DNA of 64,000 nt, from positions 1 through 64,000 of the forward strand of contig CAKRXU010000003.1 in the NCBI GenBank assembly GCA_934424575.1, given 5' to 3'. The notes beneath the pieces are model-generated. The model worked only from the letters and a program-made list of their open reading frames with translations. It made no database searches and had not been told where the DNA came from. Position numbers and translations under genes: made by a program. Origin of the DNA: an uncultured Blautia sp. Lineage in GTDB: Bacteria; Bacillota; Clostridia; Lachnospirales; Lachnospiraceae. Shown here in pieces: positions 23,708-33,484 of this stretch. Within the stretch, counting starts at the first letter, position 1. The number at the start of each line of letters is the position of its first letter.

Positions 23708-25054
23708 ATGGCATTTGAAAGCTTGACGGAAAAACTACAAAATGTATTCAAAAAGCTGAAAAGTAAAGGCCGACTTACAGAGGAAGATGTCAAGATTGCT
23801 CTGAAAGAAGTCAAGATGGCTCTTCTTGAGGCGGATGTAAACTTTAAGGTTGTGAAGCAGTTCACGAAATCTGTACAGGAACGTGCAGTCGGACAGGATG
23901 TTATGAACGGACTGAATCCTGGACAGATGGTGATCAAGATCGTTAATGACGAACTTGTAAGCCTGATGGGAAGCGAGACAACAGAGCTTCCACTGAAACA
24001 GGGAAATGAGATCACCGTACTGATGATGGCAGGTCTTCAGGGTGCAGGTAAGACAACCACAGTTGCCAAGCTTGCAGGCAAGCTCAAATCCAAGGGAAAA
24101 CGACCACTCCTGGTCGCATGTGACGTCTATCGTCCGGCAGCGATCACACAGCTTCAGGTCAATGGAGAGAAGCAGGGCGTGGAAGTCTTTTCCATGGGAG
24201 ACAAGCAGAGCCCGGTTGACATTGCAAAGGCAGCTATTGAGCATGCCAAGGCCAATCAGCAGAATGTAGTTCTTCTCGATACCGCAGGTCGTCTCCATGT
24301 TGATGAGAACATGATGCAGGAACTTGCAGATATCAAGGCGAACATACAGGTAGATGCAACACTTCTCATTGTAGATGCAATGACAGGTCAGGATGCGGTA
24401 AACGTAGCCAAGACTTTTGTTGATAAGGTCGGGATCGATGGTGTGATCCTTACCAAGATGGATGGTGACACCCGAGGCGGTGCAGCACTCTCCATCAAAG
24501 CAGTAACCGGAAAGCCGATCCTCTACGTAGGTATGGGTGAGAAGCTTTCAGATCTGGAGCAGTTCTATCCGGAACGTATGGCTTCCAGAATCTTGGGAAT
24601 GGGAGATGTGATGAGTCTCATCGAGAAAGCAGAGGCAGCACTTGACCAGGATCAGGCAGCAGAAATGCAGAAGAAGCTCAAGAAGATGGACTTCGACTTC
24701 AACGACTATCTGACCAGTATGGAGCAGATGAACAAGATGGGCGGTATCGGCAGTATCCTCAACATGCTCCCGGGAATCGGCAACAAAGCCAAGGATCTCG
24801 AGGACATGATTGATGAGAAGGCACTTGACCGTACCAAGGCGATCATCCTTTCCATGACACCGGCAGAGCGGACCAATCCGGGGATTCTCAATGTATCCCG
24901 CAAGAACCGCATCGCCAGAGGTGCAGGAGTTGACATCGCAGAAGTCAATCGTCTGGTCAAACAGTTTGAGCAGAGCAAGAAACTCATGAAACAGATGCCT
25001 GGAATGATGGGCGGCAAAATGGGTAAAAGAGGCGGCTTCAAGCTTCCTTTTTAA
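23708..25054 (+). CDS. ffh: signal recognition particle protein Ffh
   Basis: Ffh is the SRP54 GTPase that binds signal sequences and the SRP RNA. The 448-residue protein has an N domain, the G domain with GLQGAGKTTTVAKLAG (G1), DTAGRLHVDENMM (G3) and TKMDGDTRGG (G4), and a Met-rich M domain from about residue 300 (MEQMNKMGGIGSILNMLPG; MKQMPGMMGGKMGKRGG at the end). The C-terminal Met/Gly/Lys-rich tail is typical. Partner receptor ftsY lies 5 kb upstream. No SRP RNA gene is recognised in the window. Confidence 0.98.
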   Translation: MAFESLTEKLQNVFKKLKSKGRLTEEDVKIALKEVKMALLEADVNFKVVKQFTKSVQERAVGQDVMNGLNPGQMVIKIVNDELVSLMGSETTELPLKQGNEITVLMMAGLQGAGKTTTVAKLAGKLKSKGKRPLLVACDVYRPAAITQLQVNGEKQGVEVFSMGDKQSPVDIAKAAIEHAKANQQNVVLLDTAGRLHVDENMMQELADIKANIQVDATLLIVDAMTGQDAVNVAKTFVDKVGIDGVILTKMDGDTRGGAALSIKAVTGKPILYVGMGEKLSDLEQFYPERMASRILGMGDVMSLIEKAEAALDQDQAAEMQKKLKKMDFDFNDYLTSMEQMNKMGGIGSILNMLPGIGNKAKDLEDMIDEKALDRTKAIILSMTPAERTNPGILNVSRKNRIARGAGVDIAEVNRLVKQFEQSKKLMKQMPGMMGGKMGKRGGFKLPF

Positions 25055-25104
25055 ATAAATCAACCAATAAAAATACAAAGATATCATAATGGAGGAAACA
25101 AGAA

Positions 25105-25350
25105 ATGGCAGTTAAAATCAGATTAAGAAGAATGGGACAGAAAAAAGCACCTTTTTATAGAATCGTAGTTGCAGATTCCCGCAGCAAACGTGATGGAAAA
25201 TGCATCGCTGAGATCGGAACATATGACCCGAACATCGAGCCAAGCGCATACAAAGTAAACGAAGAAGAAGCTAAGAAATGGCTTGCTGCTGGTGCTCAGC
25301 CAACAGACGTTGTTGCAAGAATCTTCAAAGAAGCCGGAATCGAGAAATAA
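25105..25350 (+). CDS. rpsP: 30S ribosomal protein S16
   Basis: S16 is a small-subunit protein needed for assembly. The 81-residue sequence starts MAVKIRLRRMGQKKAPFYRI, the family signature, and continues with VVADSRSKRDGK and IGTYDPN. GGAGG lies 7 bases before the ATG. It sits in the conserved ffh-rpsP-khpA-rimM-trmD order. Confidence 0.98.
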   Translation: MAVKIRLRRMGQKKAPFYRIVVADSRSKRDGKCIAEIGTYDPNIEPSAYKVNEEEAKKWLAAGAQPTDVVARIFKEAGIEK

Positions 25351-25410
25351 GAAATACTTTACGGAAGGTATTTCTAAAGTCCTGTCATAGACAGTACAGG
25401 GAGGTATGTA

Positions 25411-25641
25411 ATGAAAGAATTAGTTGAAGTAATTGCAAAATCTCTTGTCGAGCATCCGGATGAGGTGGTTGTCACCGAAAACGAAAAAGAAGATGCAGTT
25501 ATCATTGAACTGAAAGTAGGCCCTTCCGACATGGGAAAGGTCATCGGAAGACAGGGACGTATTGCCAAGGCAATCCGTACAGTAGTTAAGGCGGCTTCTT
25601 CAAAGAGCAGCAAAAAAGTAATTGTAGACATTCTGCAATAA
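25411..25641 (+). CDS. khpA: KH-domain RNA-binding protein KhpA (YlqC)
   Basis: A 76-residue single KH domain protein. The GxxG loop is in GKVIGRQGRIAKAIRT. KhpA forms a dimer with KhpB/Jag and binds RNA; in streptococci it affects cell division and elongation. GGGAGG precedes the ATG. It is followed by an intrinsic hairpin before rimM, which could reduce transcription into the tRNA/rRNA modification genes. Confidence 0.95.
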   Translation: MKELVEVIAKSLVEHPDEVVVTENEKEDAVIIELKVGPSDMGKVIGRQGRIAKAIRTVVKAASSKSSKKVIVDILQ

Positions 25642-25651
25642 AGAAAGAATC

Positions 25652-25678
25652 GGAGCTGTGGAAACATAGCTCCTTTTT
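25652..25678 (+). terminator. hairpin terminator between khpA and rimM
   Basis: GGAGCTGTG/CATAGCTCC 9-bp stem with GAAA loop and T5. Because no clear promoter is seen before rimM, it may be a partial terminator that lowers expression of rimM-trmD-queA. Confidence 0.8.
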
Positions 25679-25699
25679 ACATCTTAAAGGGAGTTTTTT

Positions 25700-26206
25700 A
25701 TGGAAGATTTATTAAAAGTCGGAGTGATCACTACCACACATGGAGTAAGAGGCGAAGTAAAGGTATATCCTACCACAGACGATGCAGAGCGTTTCCTGGA
25801 TCTGGATTATGTGATGCTGGATACAGGAAAAGAATACCGCAGACTGGATATCAAAAATGTAAGATTTTTCAAAAACCTTGCGATCCTCAAATTTGACGGC
25901 ATCGACAATATCAACGATATCGAGAAATACAAAGGATGCAGTCTCTGGATCCCGCGAGAAGAAGGACAGGAACTCGGAGAGGATGAGTACTATATTGCGG
26001 ACCTTCTGGGAATGAATGTGGTATTGGAGGACGGAACGGAATTTGGAACACTCAAAGATGTCATGGAGACAGGAGCAAATGATGTCTATATCATCAATTC
26101 CAAAGAACACGGCGAAGTGCTCCTTCCGGCGATCAAAGAGTGCATTTTGAATGTAGATCTGGAAAGCAATACAATGACCATACATTTGATGAAGGGACTT
26201 ATATAA
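25700..26206 (+). CDS. rimM: 16S rRNA processing protein RimM
   Basis: RimM helps maturation of the 30S head and binds S19. The 168-residue protein has the N-terminal beta-barrel with GVITTTHGVRGEVKVYPTTD (given here as GVITTTHGVRGEVKVYP) and a C-terminal PRC-barrel (YYIADLLGMNV, ANDVYIINSKEHGEVLLPAI). The stop is directly followed by the trmD ATG. Confidence 0.97.
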   Translation: MEDLLKVGVITTTHGVRGEVKVYPTTDDAERFLDLDYVMLDTGKEYRRLDIKNVRFFKNLAILKFDGIDNINDIEKYKGCSLWIPREEGQELGEDEYYIADLLGMNVVLEDGTEFGTLKDVMETGANDVYIINSKEHGEVLLPAIKECILNVDLESNTMTIHLMKGLI

Positions 26207-26971
26207 ATGAATTTTCATGTTTTGACACTTTTTCCGGAAATGATTCAGCAGGGGATGAACACCAGCATCATCGGACGTGCGATCACAGGAGGCTATCTTT
26301 CTGTGGAGGCTGTCAATATCCGTGATTATGCGTTCAACAAACACCAGAAAGTCGACGACTATCCTTACGGCGGCGGCGCAGGCATGCTGATGCAGGCAGA
26401 GCCTGTCTACCTCGCTTACCAGTCTATCGAGGAAAAAATCGGCTACAGACCGCGCGTGGTCTATCTGACTCCACAGGGCAGCGTCTTTAACCAGACCATG
26501 GCGAAAGATTTTGCCAAAGAAAAGGATCTGGTTTTTCTGTGCGGACATTATGAAGGGATTGATGAGCGTGTACTTGAAGAAGTAGTTACAGATTTTGTTT
26601 CCATCGGCGATTACGTGCTCACAGGCGGCGAGCTTCCGGCAATGGTCATGATGGATTCCATTTCCAGAATGGTCCCGGGAGTCTTAAGCAACCAGGAATC
26701 CGGCGAGACGGAGTCTTTTGCCGGAAATCTTCTTGAATATCCACAGTACAGCCGCCCGGAAGAATGGCACGGCAAAAAAGTTCCTCCTGTCCTTTTATCG
26801 GGACACCATGCCAATATCGAAGCATGGCGGAGAGAGCAGTCCATCCTGCGCACGGCGAAAAACCGACCGGATCTTCTCAAAAAGGCAGACCTCACCAACA
26901 AGGAATGGAACCAGGTCCGCCAGTGGAGAAAACAATGGAAAGAAGAAAAAGAACAGAACGATAAGGAGTAA
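26207..26971 (+). CDS. trmD: tRNA (guanine-37-N1)-methyltransferase TrmD
   Basis: TrmD methylates G37 of tRNAs that read CNN codons, preventing frameshifts. The trefoil-knot SPOUT signature is clear: YPYGGGAGMLMQ, LCGHYEGIDERV and SIGDYVLTGGELPAMVMMD. The length of 254 residues is normal. It starts immediately after rimM. In many Firmicutes rplS (L19) follows trmD; here queA follows after two bases and rplS is not in the window. Confidence 0.98.
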   Translation: MNFHVLTLFPEMIQQGMNTSIIGRAITGGYLSVEAVNIRDYAFNKHQKVDDYPYGGGAGMLMQAEPVYLAYQSIEEKIGYRPRVVYLTPQGSVFNQTMAKDFAKEKDLVFLCGHYEGIDERVLEEVVTDFVSIGDYVLTGGELPAMVMMDSISRMVPGVLSNQESGETESFAGNLLEYPQYSRPEEWHGKKVPPVLLSGHHANIEAWRREQSILRTAKNRPDLLKKADLTNKEWNQVRQWRKQWKEEKEQNDKE

Positions 26972-26973
26972 TT

Positions 26974-27999
26974 ATGAAAACATCAGATTTTTATTATGAT
27001 CTTCCGAAGGAACTGATCGCACAGGATCCGCTGGAAGACCGCAGTTCTTCCAGGCTTCTTCATCTTTCTATGAAAGACGGATCCATGGAACACAGACATT
27101 TTACAGACATTCTGGACTATCTGAATGAGGGAGACTGTCTGGTTATCAACGATACAAGAGTTATCCCGGCGCGTCTGTACGGACACAAGGAAGAGACAGG
27201 AGCCCTGATCGAGATCCTGCTTCTGAAACGCCGCGAGAATGATATCTGGGAATGCCTCGTAAAACCAGGCAAGAAAGCAAGACCGGGTGCAAAGATCACT
27301 TTCGGAGACGGAATCTTAAAGGGCGAGATCATCGACATCGTTGATGAAGGAAACCGTCTGATCCAGTTCCATTATGACGGAATCTTTGAGGAGATCTTGG
27401 ATCAGCTTGGCGAGATGCCTCTGCCTCCGTACATCACACATAAATTAAAGGACAAGAACCGTTACCAGACCGTATATGCCAAGAACGACGGTTCCGCAGC
27501 AGCACCGACAGCCGGACTTCACTTCACGAAAGAACTTCTGGAGCAGGTGAAGGCAAAGGGAGTCAAGATCGCACATGTGACACTTCACGTAGGACTTGGA
27601 ACCTTCCGTCCGGTCAAAGTAGATGATGTAGAACAGCATCATATGCATTCAGAATTCTATATGGTAGAAGAAGATCAGGCAAAACTCATCAACGATACCA
27701 AGAAAGCAGGCGGACGTGTGATCTCCGTAGGAACCACAAGCTGCCGTACCCTGGAATCAGCAACTGGTGAGGACGGAATCCTTCGCGCAGGAAGCGGCTG
27801 GACAGAGATCTTTATCTATCCGGGTTACAGATTCAAGATGATCGACGGACTGATCACCAACTTCCACCTGCCGGAATCTACGCTGATGATGCTGGTTTCT
27901 GCTCTTGCAGGCAAGGAAAACATCATGGCAGCTTATGAGGAAGCAGTACGCCAGAAGTATCGCTTCTTCTCCTTCGGCGACGCCATGATTATTCTGTAA
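26974..27999 (+). CDS. queA: S-adenosylmethionine:tRNA ribosyltransferase-isomerase QueA
   Basis: QueA transfers the ribosyl part of SAM to preQ1 in tRNA to form epoxyqueuosine. The 341-residue sequence begins MKTSDFYYDLPKELIAQ and has VINDTRVIPARLYG, AAPTAGLHFTKELLE, HVTLHVGLGTFRPV and GTTSCRTLES, all family landmarks. AAGGAG lies 7 bases before the start. It ends the rimM-trmD-queA run. Confidence 0.97.
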   Translation: MKTSDFYYDLPKELIAQDPLEDRSSSRLLHLSMKDGSMEHRHFTDILDYLNEGDCLVINDTRVIPARLYGHKEETGALIEILLLKRRENDIWECLVKPGKKARPGAKITFGDGILKGEIIDIVDEGNRLIQFHYDGIFEEILDQLGEMPLPPYITHKLKDKNRYQTVYAKNDGSAAAPTAGLHFTKELLEQVKAKGVKIAHVTLHVGLGTFRPVKVDDVEQHHMHSEFYMVEEDQAKLINDTKKAGGRVISVGTTSCRTLESATGEDGILRAGSGWTEIFIYPGYRFKMIDGLITNFHLPESTLMMLVSALAGKENIMAAYEEAVRQKYRFFSFGDAMIIL

Positions 28000-28050
28000 G
28001 CTTTAACAAACTATTTCTCACAAAGAGGACTACCCTTTTTTCTTCATATT

Positions 28051-28059
28051 TGCTATAAT
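28051..28059 (+). promoter_or_regulatory. extended -10 promoter upstream of the 193-aa gene
   Basis: TGC-TATAAT (28051-28059) is an extended -10; the -35 region is weak. It is 83 bases before the ATG at 28143. Confidence 0.55.
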
Positions 28060-28142
28060 AGGCATATTGGAGGAAAGAGGGTTTTATTTTTTTATCTTCT
28101 AACACCGTGGCAGAATAAAATACCCAAAGGAGAAGGACATAT

Positions 28143-28724
28143 ATGGATACACCAACAATCGCACAATATTATAGAGAAACAGACCCGGCTAAACGTAAGG
28201 AACTTCTGGAGCAGGCAATTGCCGAGGAAGGTGCTACAGAGGAGAACCAGGCCCGCAAGGAGATCTGGGATGCCCGCTACAGCATGAAATCTGATCTTGG
28301 AGGTCAGGCAGACGGTTATCTGAAGTTCTGGATGACCATCGAGTTCAACCGTACTTCCGGAAACAGATGGTTCAGTTCCAGAGGCGCCCGCAAGGATCTG
28401 ATGAAAGAACTCAATCAGGTCCGTTTTGTGGAACTTGCTGGCAGGAGTGATCTGTACAGGGAACTTGTTGGTCGTGAATGCGAGCACCTTGTAAAAATGT
28501 ACATGGACCTCTGCCAGACAGACAGAAGTTATAATACCATTCTCTGCGGCCTTGTGACCATCAAGAAGGATGATGTCAAGTCAAAACTCCAGCGGGATAT
28601 TTATGAGACCGCTGTCAAGGTACCAAAAGAGCTTGAGATGGAACAAGAACTGGCACTGCTCACCAGAGCTGCACGCAAAGTCTACGAAGAATACTTCCCG
28701 GGCGAGGGCGGACTGCCGGAATAA
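28143..28724 (+). CDS. unknown conserved protein, 193 aa
   Basis: I cannot assign a function. The protein is soluble, charged and probably helical, with no signal peptide. Its middle has FWMTIEFNRTSGNRWFSSRGARKDL, shortened here to FNRTSGNRWFSSRGARK, an unusually Arg/Trp/Ser-rich stretch, and its end is EEYFPGEGGLPE. The AAAGGAGAAGG ribosome site is strong. Similar small proteins appear to be typical of Lachnospiraceae (recalled, not checked). It lies alone with its own promoter between queA and an M16 protease. Confidence 0.8.
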   Translation: MDTPTIAQYYRETDPAKRKELLEQAIAEEGATEENQARKEIWDARYSMKSDLGGQADGYLKFWMTIEFNRTSGNRWFSSRGARKDLMKELNQVRFVELAGRSDLYRELVGRECEHLVKMYMDLCQTDRSYNTILCGLVTIKKDDVKSKLQRDIYETAVKVPKELEMEQELALLTRAARKVYEEYFPGEGGLPE

Positions 28725-28791
28725 ATGTTGCGAACAGCTACGAATAGATTCCACAAAATAACAAATACTACACATAAAAACGGAGGCATCA

Positions 28792-31716
28792 ATGAATTTA
28801 AACGAAGTGACTGCATACAAAGTCATCCAGGAAAAAAAATTAACTGATATCCGTTCTACAGGCTACCTGCTCCGGCACATCAAGACCGGAGCAAGGGTAA
28901 TGCTCATTGAGAACGATGACGAAAACAAAGTGTTCAATATCGCTTTTCGAACCCCGCCAAAGAACAGCACAGGCGTTGCCCACATTCTGGAGCACAGCGT
29001 GCTTTGCGGATCCAGAGAATTTCCACTGAAGGATCCTTTCGTGGAACTGGTCAAAGGCTCTTTGAACACTTTTTTGAATGCTATGACTTATCCGGACAAA
29101 ACCTGCTACCCGGTGGCAAGCTGCAACGATCAGGATTTCCAGAACCTGATGCATGTTTATCTGGACGCAGTTTTTTACCCGAATATTTATAAGAAAGAAG
29201 AGATCTTCCGCCAGGAAGGATGGAGCTACCATCTGGAACAGCCGGAAGGACCGCTGACATACAACGGCGTTGTTTACAACGAAATGAAGGGTGCTTTTTC
29301 CTCTCCGGACGATGTTCTGGAGCGTGATATTATGAACTCTCTGTTCCCGGATATCACCTATGGCTGTGAATCCGGCGGAGATCCTGACAATATCCCGGAT
29401 TTAAGTTACGAGGAGTTCCTTGATTTCCACAGAACGTATTATCACCCATCCAACAGCTATATTTATCTGTACGGAAATATGGACATGGTGGAGAAACTTG
29501 ACTTTATCGACAAATATTATCTTTCCGCTTATGACAGCCTAAACGTAGATTCCGAGATCAGAGAGCAGAAACCGTTTGCCGCAATGCAGGATCTGACCAT
29601 GGAATATCCGGTTGCAGAGAGTGAGGGCGAGGAAGACAATGCATACCTTTCCTACAATGTTGTAGTGGGAACTGCTATGGACAGCCTTACCAGCATTGCA
29701 TTTGAAGTCCTGGATTATGCACTCTTAAGCGCACCGGGAGCACCGCTTAAGCAGGCACTTCTTGACGCCGGTATCGGTAAGGATATCTATGGTGCTTATG
29801 AAGATGGTATCCGACAGCCATATTTTGACATTATCGCAAAGGGCGCAAATGCAGACAAAAAAGACGAATTTGTTTCCATTATCCGCAAAGTCCTTCAGGA
29901 TGTCATCACATCCGGAATTGACAAGAAAGCTCTGGAAGCCGGAATCAACTGCATGGAATTCCGCTACAGAGAAGCAGATTTCTCTTCCTATCCGAAGGGA
30001 CTGATCTATGGTCTTGATATCCTTGGCAACTGGCTCTATGACGATGAGCATCCATTTGCACAGGTAGAACTGATCCCGGTATTTGAGAAGCTGAAATCCC
30101 TCAAGAACACAGGATACTTCGAAGAACTGATCCAGAAATATCTCCTCGACAACCCGCACGGATCTGTACTGACCCTCGTACCGTCCAGAGGTCTTGCTGC
30201 AAAAAAGGCAAAAGCCCTGGAGGACAAACTTGCTGACTACCTGAATGGACTTTCCGAGGAAGAAAAACAGCAGATGGTACAGCGCACAAAGGATCTTGAG
30301 GCATATCAGGAAGCTGAGGAAGATCCGGAAGCAGCCAAATGCATTCCGATGCTTAAGCGCGAGGATATCCGCAAGGAAGCAGATAAATTCTACAATGAAG
30401 AACTGGATGTGGACGGAAGTCTTTTACTGTATCATGATGTTCCGACCAATGGGATCGGCTATCTGGATCTGATGTTTGACCTTAAGAGCCTTTCACCGGA
30501 CAAAGCACCATATCTTGGACTTCTGAAATCCGTACTCGGCTATGTGAATACCGCACATTATACCTATGGAGAACTCTCAAATGAGATCAATGCCGAGACA
30601 GGCGGGATCGTATGCGGCGTGGAAGTGTTTGACCGTGCAGACTCTGTCGATGAATACCGCGCATTCTTCGGAGTGAAGGGCAAGGTAATGTATCCTAAGA
30701 CTGATGTTATGTTCCGCATGATCCGTGAGATCCTCAACACCTCTGATGTGACAGACACCCGCAGACTTCATGAGATCATCTCAAGAGTCAAATCAAGAGC
30801 ACAGTCAAGTCTGATAAGTGCAGGACATTCCACAGCTGTACTCCGTGCCGCATCCTATGGTTCACCGATGGCTGCTTTCCAGGATGCGATGGCAGGAATT
30901 GCTTACTACCAGTTCATCGAAAAACTGGATAAGGAATTTGAAGAGCGTAAGGATGAGATCATTGAGAACCTTAAATCCCTGATGCCTGAGATCCTCCGCC
31001 CGGAAAACTTAAGCGTCAGCTACACCGGTGAGAGAGAATCTCTGGAGACGATGCAGAAACAAGTCAGAGAATTAAAGAAAACCCTTCATCAGGAAGCAGT
31101 CGAAACTTCTCCTGCTCCGATGACCTGCGAGAAAAAGAACGAAGGCTTCATGACCTCCGGACAGGTACAGTACGCGGCACAGGCAGGAAACTTCCGCAAG
31201 AAAGGTTTTGCATACACAGGTGCACTCAATATCCTCAAAGTCGCTTTAAGTTACGATTATCTCTGGATCAACATCCGTGTCAAAGGCGGCGCTTATGGCT
31301 GCATGAGCGGATTCAAATACAGTGGTGAGAGCTTCTTTGTATCTTACCGTGATCCGCATCTGAAACGTACCTACGATGTTTTTGCAGGAATCCCGGACTA
31401 TGTACGTGGATTTAAGGCTGACGAGCGTGAGATGACCAAATATATCATCGGAACGATCAGCGGCAAAGACGTACCGAAGACTCCGCAGATGAAAGGCAAT
31501 GCATCCAAGGGAGCATACTTCTGCGGCGTGACAGAAGAGATGATGCAGAAAGAACGTGACGAGATCCTGAATGCACAGGCAGAGGACATCCAGGCACTGG
31601 CTCCGCTGATCGAGGCGATCCTGTCCGATGAAGAGATCTGTGTTGTAGGAAGTGAACCAAAAGTACAGAAAGAAGAGGCACTCTTTGGAAGCATCAGCCC
31701 ACTGATCAACGGCTGA
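28792..31716 (+). CDS. M16C family zinc metalloprotease (PreP-like)
   Basis: This 974-residue protein has the size and inverted zinc motif of presequence-protease-like M16C peptidases, which degrade short unstructured peptides inside a closed chamber. The motif HxxEH is H64-ILE-H68 in GVAHILEHSVLCGS, with the third ligand Glu in NEMKGAFSSPDD. The N-terminal half is catalytic; the second half (from about residue 530) is the inactive homologous half that closes the chamber, with the GGAYG motif near residue 830. No signal peptide, so cytosolic. CGGAGG lies upstream of the ATG. It ends 25 bases before era. Confidence 0.94.
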   Translation: MNLNEVTAYKVIQEKKLTDIRSTGYLLRHIKTGARVMLIENDDENKVFNIAFRTPPKNSTGVAHILEHSVLCGSREFPLKDPFVELVKGSLNTFLNAMTYPDKTCYPVASCNDQDFQNLMHVYLDAVFYPNIYKKEEIFRQEGWSYHLEQPEGPLTYNGVVYNEMKGAFSSPDDVLERDIMNSLFPDITYGCESGGDPDNIPDLSYEEFLDFHRTYYHPSNSYIYLYGNMDMVEKLDFIDKYYLSAYDSLNVDSEIREQKPFAAMQDLTMEYPVAESEGEEDNAYLSYNVVVGTAMDSLTSIAFEVLDYALLSAPGAPLKQALLDAGIGKDIYGAYEDGIRQPYFDIIAKGANADKKDEFVSIIRKVLQDVITSGIDKKALEAGINCMEFRYREADFSSYPKGLIYGLDILGNWLYDDEHPFAQVELIPVFEKLKSLKNTGYFEELIQKYLLDNPHGSVLTLVPSRGLAAKKAKALEDKLADYLNGLSEEEKQQMVQRTKDLEAYQEAEEDPEAAKCIPMLKREDIRKEADKFYNEELDVDGSLLLYHDVPTNGIGYLDLMFDLKSLSPDKAPYLGLLKSVLGYVNTAHYTYGELSNEINAETGGIVCGVEVFDRADSVDEYRAFFGVKGKVMYPKTDVMFRMIREILNTSDVTDTRRLHEIISRVKSRAQSSLISAGHSTAVLRAASYGSPMAAFQDAMAGIAYYQFIEKLDKEFEERKDEIIENLKSLMPEILRPENLSVSYTGERESLETMQKQVRELKKTLHQEAVETSPAPMTCEKKNEGFMTSGQVQYAAQAGNFRKKGFAYTGALNILKVALSYDYLWINIRVKGGAYGCMSGFKYSGESFFVSYRDPHLKRTYDVFAGIPDYVRGFKADEREMTKYIIGTISGKDVPKTPQMKGNASKGAYFCGVTEEMMQKERDEILNAQAEDIQALAPLIEAILSDEEICVVGSEPKVQKEEALFGSISPLING

Positions 31717-31741
31717 TCCAGAGAGCAGTTTAGGAGTAAAT

Positions 31742-32650
31742 ATGAAAGATAATTTTAAATCCGGATTTACAGCGATCATCGGCCGCCCGAATGTTGGAAA
31801 ATCTACTCTGATGAATCATCTGATCGGTCAGAAGATCGCGATCACATCCAAAAAACCGCAGACGACCAGAAATCGTATCCAGACCGTGTACACCTGTGAG
31901 GACGGTCAGATCGTCTTCCTCGATACCCCGGGTATCCACAAGGCAAAAAACAAGCTGGGCGAGTACATGGTCCAGGTAGCAGAGAGAACACTCAAAGATG
32001 TCGATGTGATCCTCTGGCTGGTAGAGCCGACGACCTTTATCGGCGCGGGAGAACGTCACATTGCAGAGCAGCTTAAGGGCTTACATCTGCCGGTCATCCT
32101 TGTGATCAACAAGGTCGATACCGTTGACAAGGACGAGATCCTTAAGGCAATCGATACCTACCGCAAACTTTATGAATTTGATGAGATCATTCCATGCTCT
32201 GCACTGCGTAACCAGAACACAGAGGATATCATCCCGTGCATTCTGAAATACCTGCCATACGGACCGATGTTCTATGATGAAGACACCGTAACAGACCAGC
32301 CGCAGAGACAGATCGCGGCAGAGATCATCCGTGAGAAGGCACTTCACGCGCTTGATGCTGAGATCCCGCACGGAATCGCAGTCGCTATCGACAGTATGAA
32401 AGAGCGTCCGGGCAAAAACAATCTCGTAGACATCGAAGCAACGATCATCTGCGAGAGAGACTCTCACAAAGGAATCATCATCGGCAAACAGGGTGCCATG
32501 CTCAAAAAGATCGGCAGCAATGCCCGCTATGAGCTGGAACGCATGCTGGATGCCAAGGTCAACCTGAAGATCTGGGTCAAAGTCCGCAAAGACTGGCGTG
32601 ACAGTGACTTTATGATCAAAAACTTTGGTTACGACAAGAAGGAAATCTGA
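31742..32650 (+). CDS. era: GTPase Era
   Basis: Era binds the 3' end of 16S rRNA and acts in 30S assembly. The 302-residue protein has GRPNVGKSTLMN (G1), DTPGIHKAKN (G3), INKVD (G4), and a C-terminal KH domain with GIIIGKQGAMLKKIG. TTTAGGAG precedes the start. recO follows 3 bases after its stop, the usual era-recO pair. Confidence 0.98.
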   Translation: MKDNFKSGFTAIIGRPNVGKSTLMNHLIGQKIAITSKKPQTTRNRIQTVYTCEDGQIVFLDTPGIHKAKNKLGEYMVQVAERTLKDVDVILWLVEPTTFIGAGERHIAEQLKGLHLPVILVINKVDTVDKDEILKAIDTYRKLYEFDEIIPCSALRNQNTEDIIPCILKYLPYGPMFYDEDTVTDQPQRQIAAEIIREKALHALDAEIPHGIAVAIDSMKERPGKNNLVDIEATIICERDSHKGIIIGKQGAMLKKIGSNARYELERMLDAKVNLKIWVKVRKDWRDSDFMIKNFGYDKKEI

Positions 32651-32653
32651 TAA

Positions 32654-33406
32654 ATGAGTGATCTGATCACCGTGCAGGGAGTTGTGATCTCTGCGATGCC
32701 GATCGGCGAATATGACAAGAGAATCGTTCTGCTGACCAGAGAGAGAGGTAAGATCTCCGCTTTTGCCAAAGGCGCAAGACGGCCGAACAGCCCGTTTCTG
32801 GCAGCAGCAGATCCTTTTGTGTTTGGAACTTTTACCCTGTTTGAAGGCAGGAGCAGCTATAATCTGAACCAGGTGTCTGTATCCCATCATTTCGTGGAAC
32901 TGGCGGCGATGCAGCCTGGGGTCTATTATGGCTATTATTTCCTGGAATTGGCAGATTACTTCGGGCGTGAGGGGACGGACGAAAGGGAGATGATGAACCT
33001 TCTCTATGTCACGGTCAAAGCCCTTCTGAATCCGAAGATGGATAACCGTCTGATCCGCTGTATCTTTGAACTGCGGACGATGGTGGAGGAGGGACTCTGC
33101 CCGGAGCTTTTTCAGTGCGCGCAGTGCGGGCGTGAGGAGATTCCGGAAGGACAGGTGTTTTTTTCGCAGGATCTCCATGGCATCCTGTGCCAGAAATGCG
33201 CATCCGGACAGAAGGGAACTCTTCGGATCTCGCCTTCGGCACTTTATGCCATGCGCTTTATAGCGACAGCACCGATGGGAAAGCTGTATACCTTTACTGT
33301 GAAGGATGAGGTGCTTCTGGAACTGGAGCACATCATACATAGATATACAGCTGCGAATACAGACAAAAGGTTCCGAAGTCTCCAGATTCTGGAGGTTATG
33401 AAATAA
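32654..33406 (+). CDS. recO: DNA repair protein RecO
   Basis: RecO loads RecA with RecR at gaps. The 250-residue protein has an N-terminal OB fold (VQGVVISAMPIGEYDKRIVL) and a C-terminal zinc site with two pairs of Cys (CAQC and CQKC, about residues 154-181). It starts 3 bases after era, with AAGGA near the era end as ribosome site. Confidence 0.96.
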   Translation: MSDLITVQGVVISAMPIGEYDKRIVLLTRERGKISAFAKGARRPNSPFLAAADPFVFGTFTLFEGRSSYNLNQVSVSHHFVELAAMQPGVYYGYYFLELADYFGREGTDEREMMNLLYVTVKALLNPKMDNRLIRCIFELRTMVEEGLCPELFQCAQCGREEIPEGQVFFSQDLHGILCQKCASGQKGTLRISPSALYAMRFIATAPMGKLYTFTVKDEVLLELEHIIHRYTAANTDKRFRSLQILEVMK

Positions 33407-33411
33407 AAAAG

Positions 33412-33439
33412 TTGAAATATATTGAAAATGCGGTATAAT
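33412..33439 (+). promoter_or_regulatory. promoter of glyS
   Basis: TTGAAA (33412-33417), 16 nt, TATAAT (33434-33439), 45 bases before the preferred ATG. Confidence 0.75.
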
Positions 33440-33484
33440 GAGAACACTTAGGTTTTCACCAATAAAACAATGAGGAGAGATATC

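Noticed and set aside
32081..33340. 419-codon minus-strand frame across era and recO
   Set aside because: It spans the end of one real gene and most of another, with no promoter or ribosome site.
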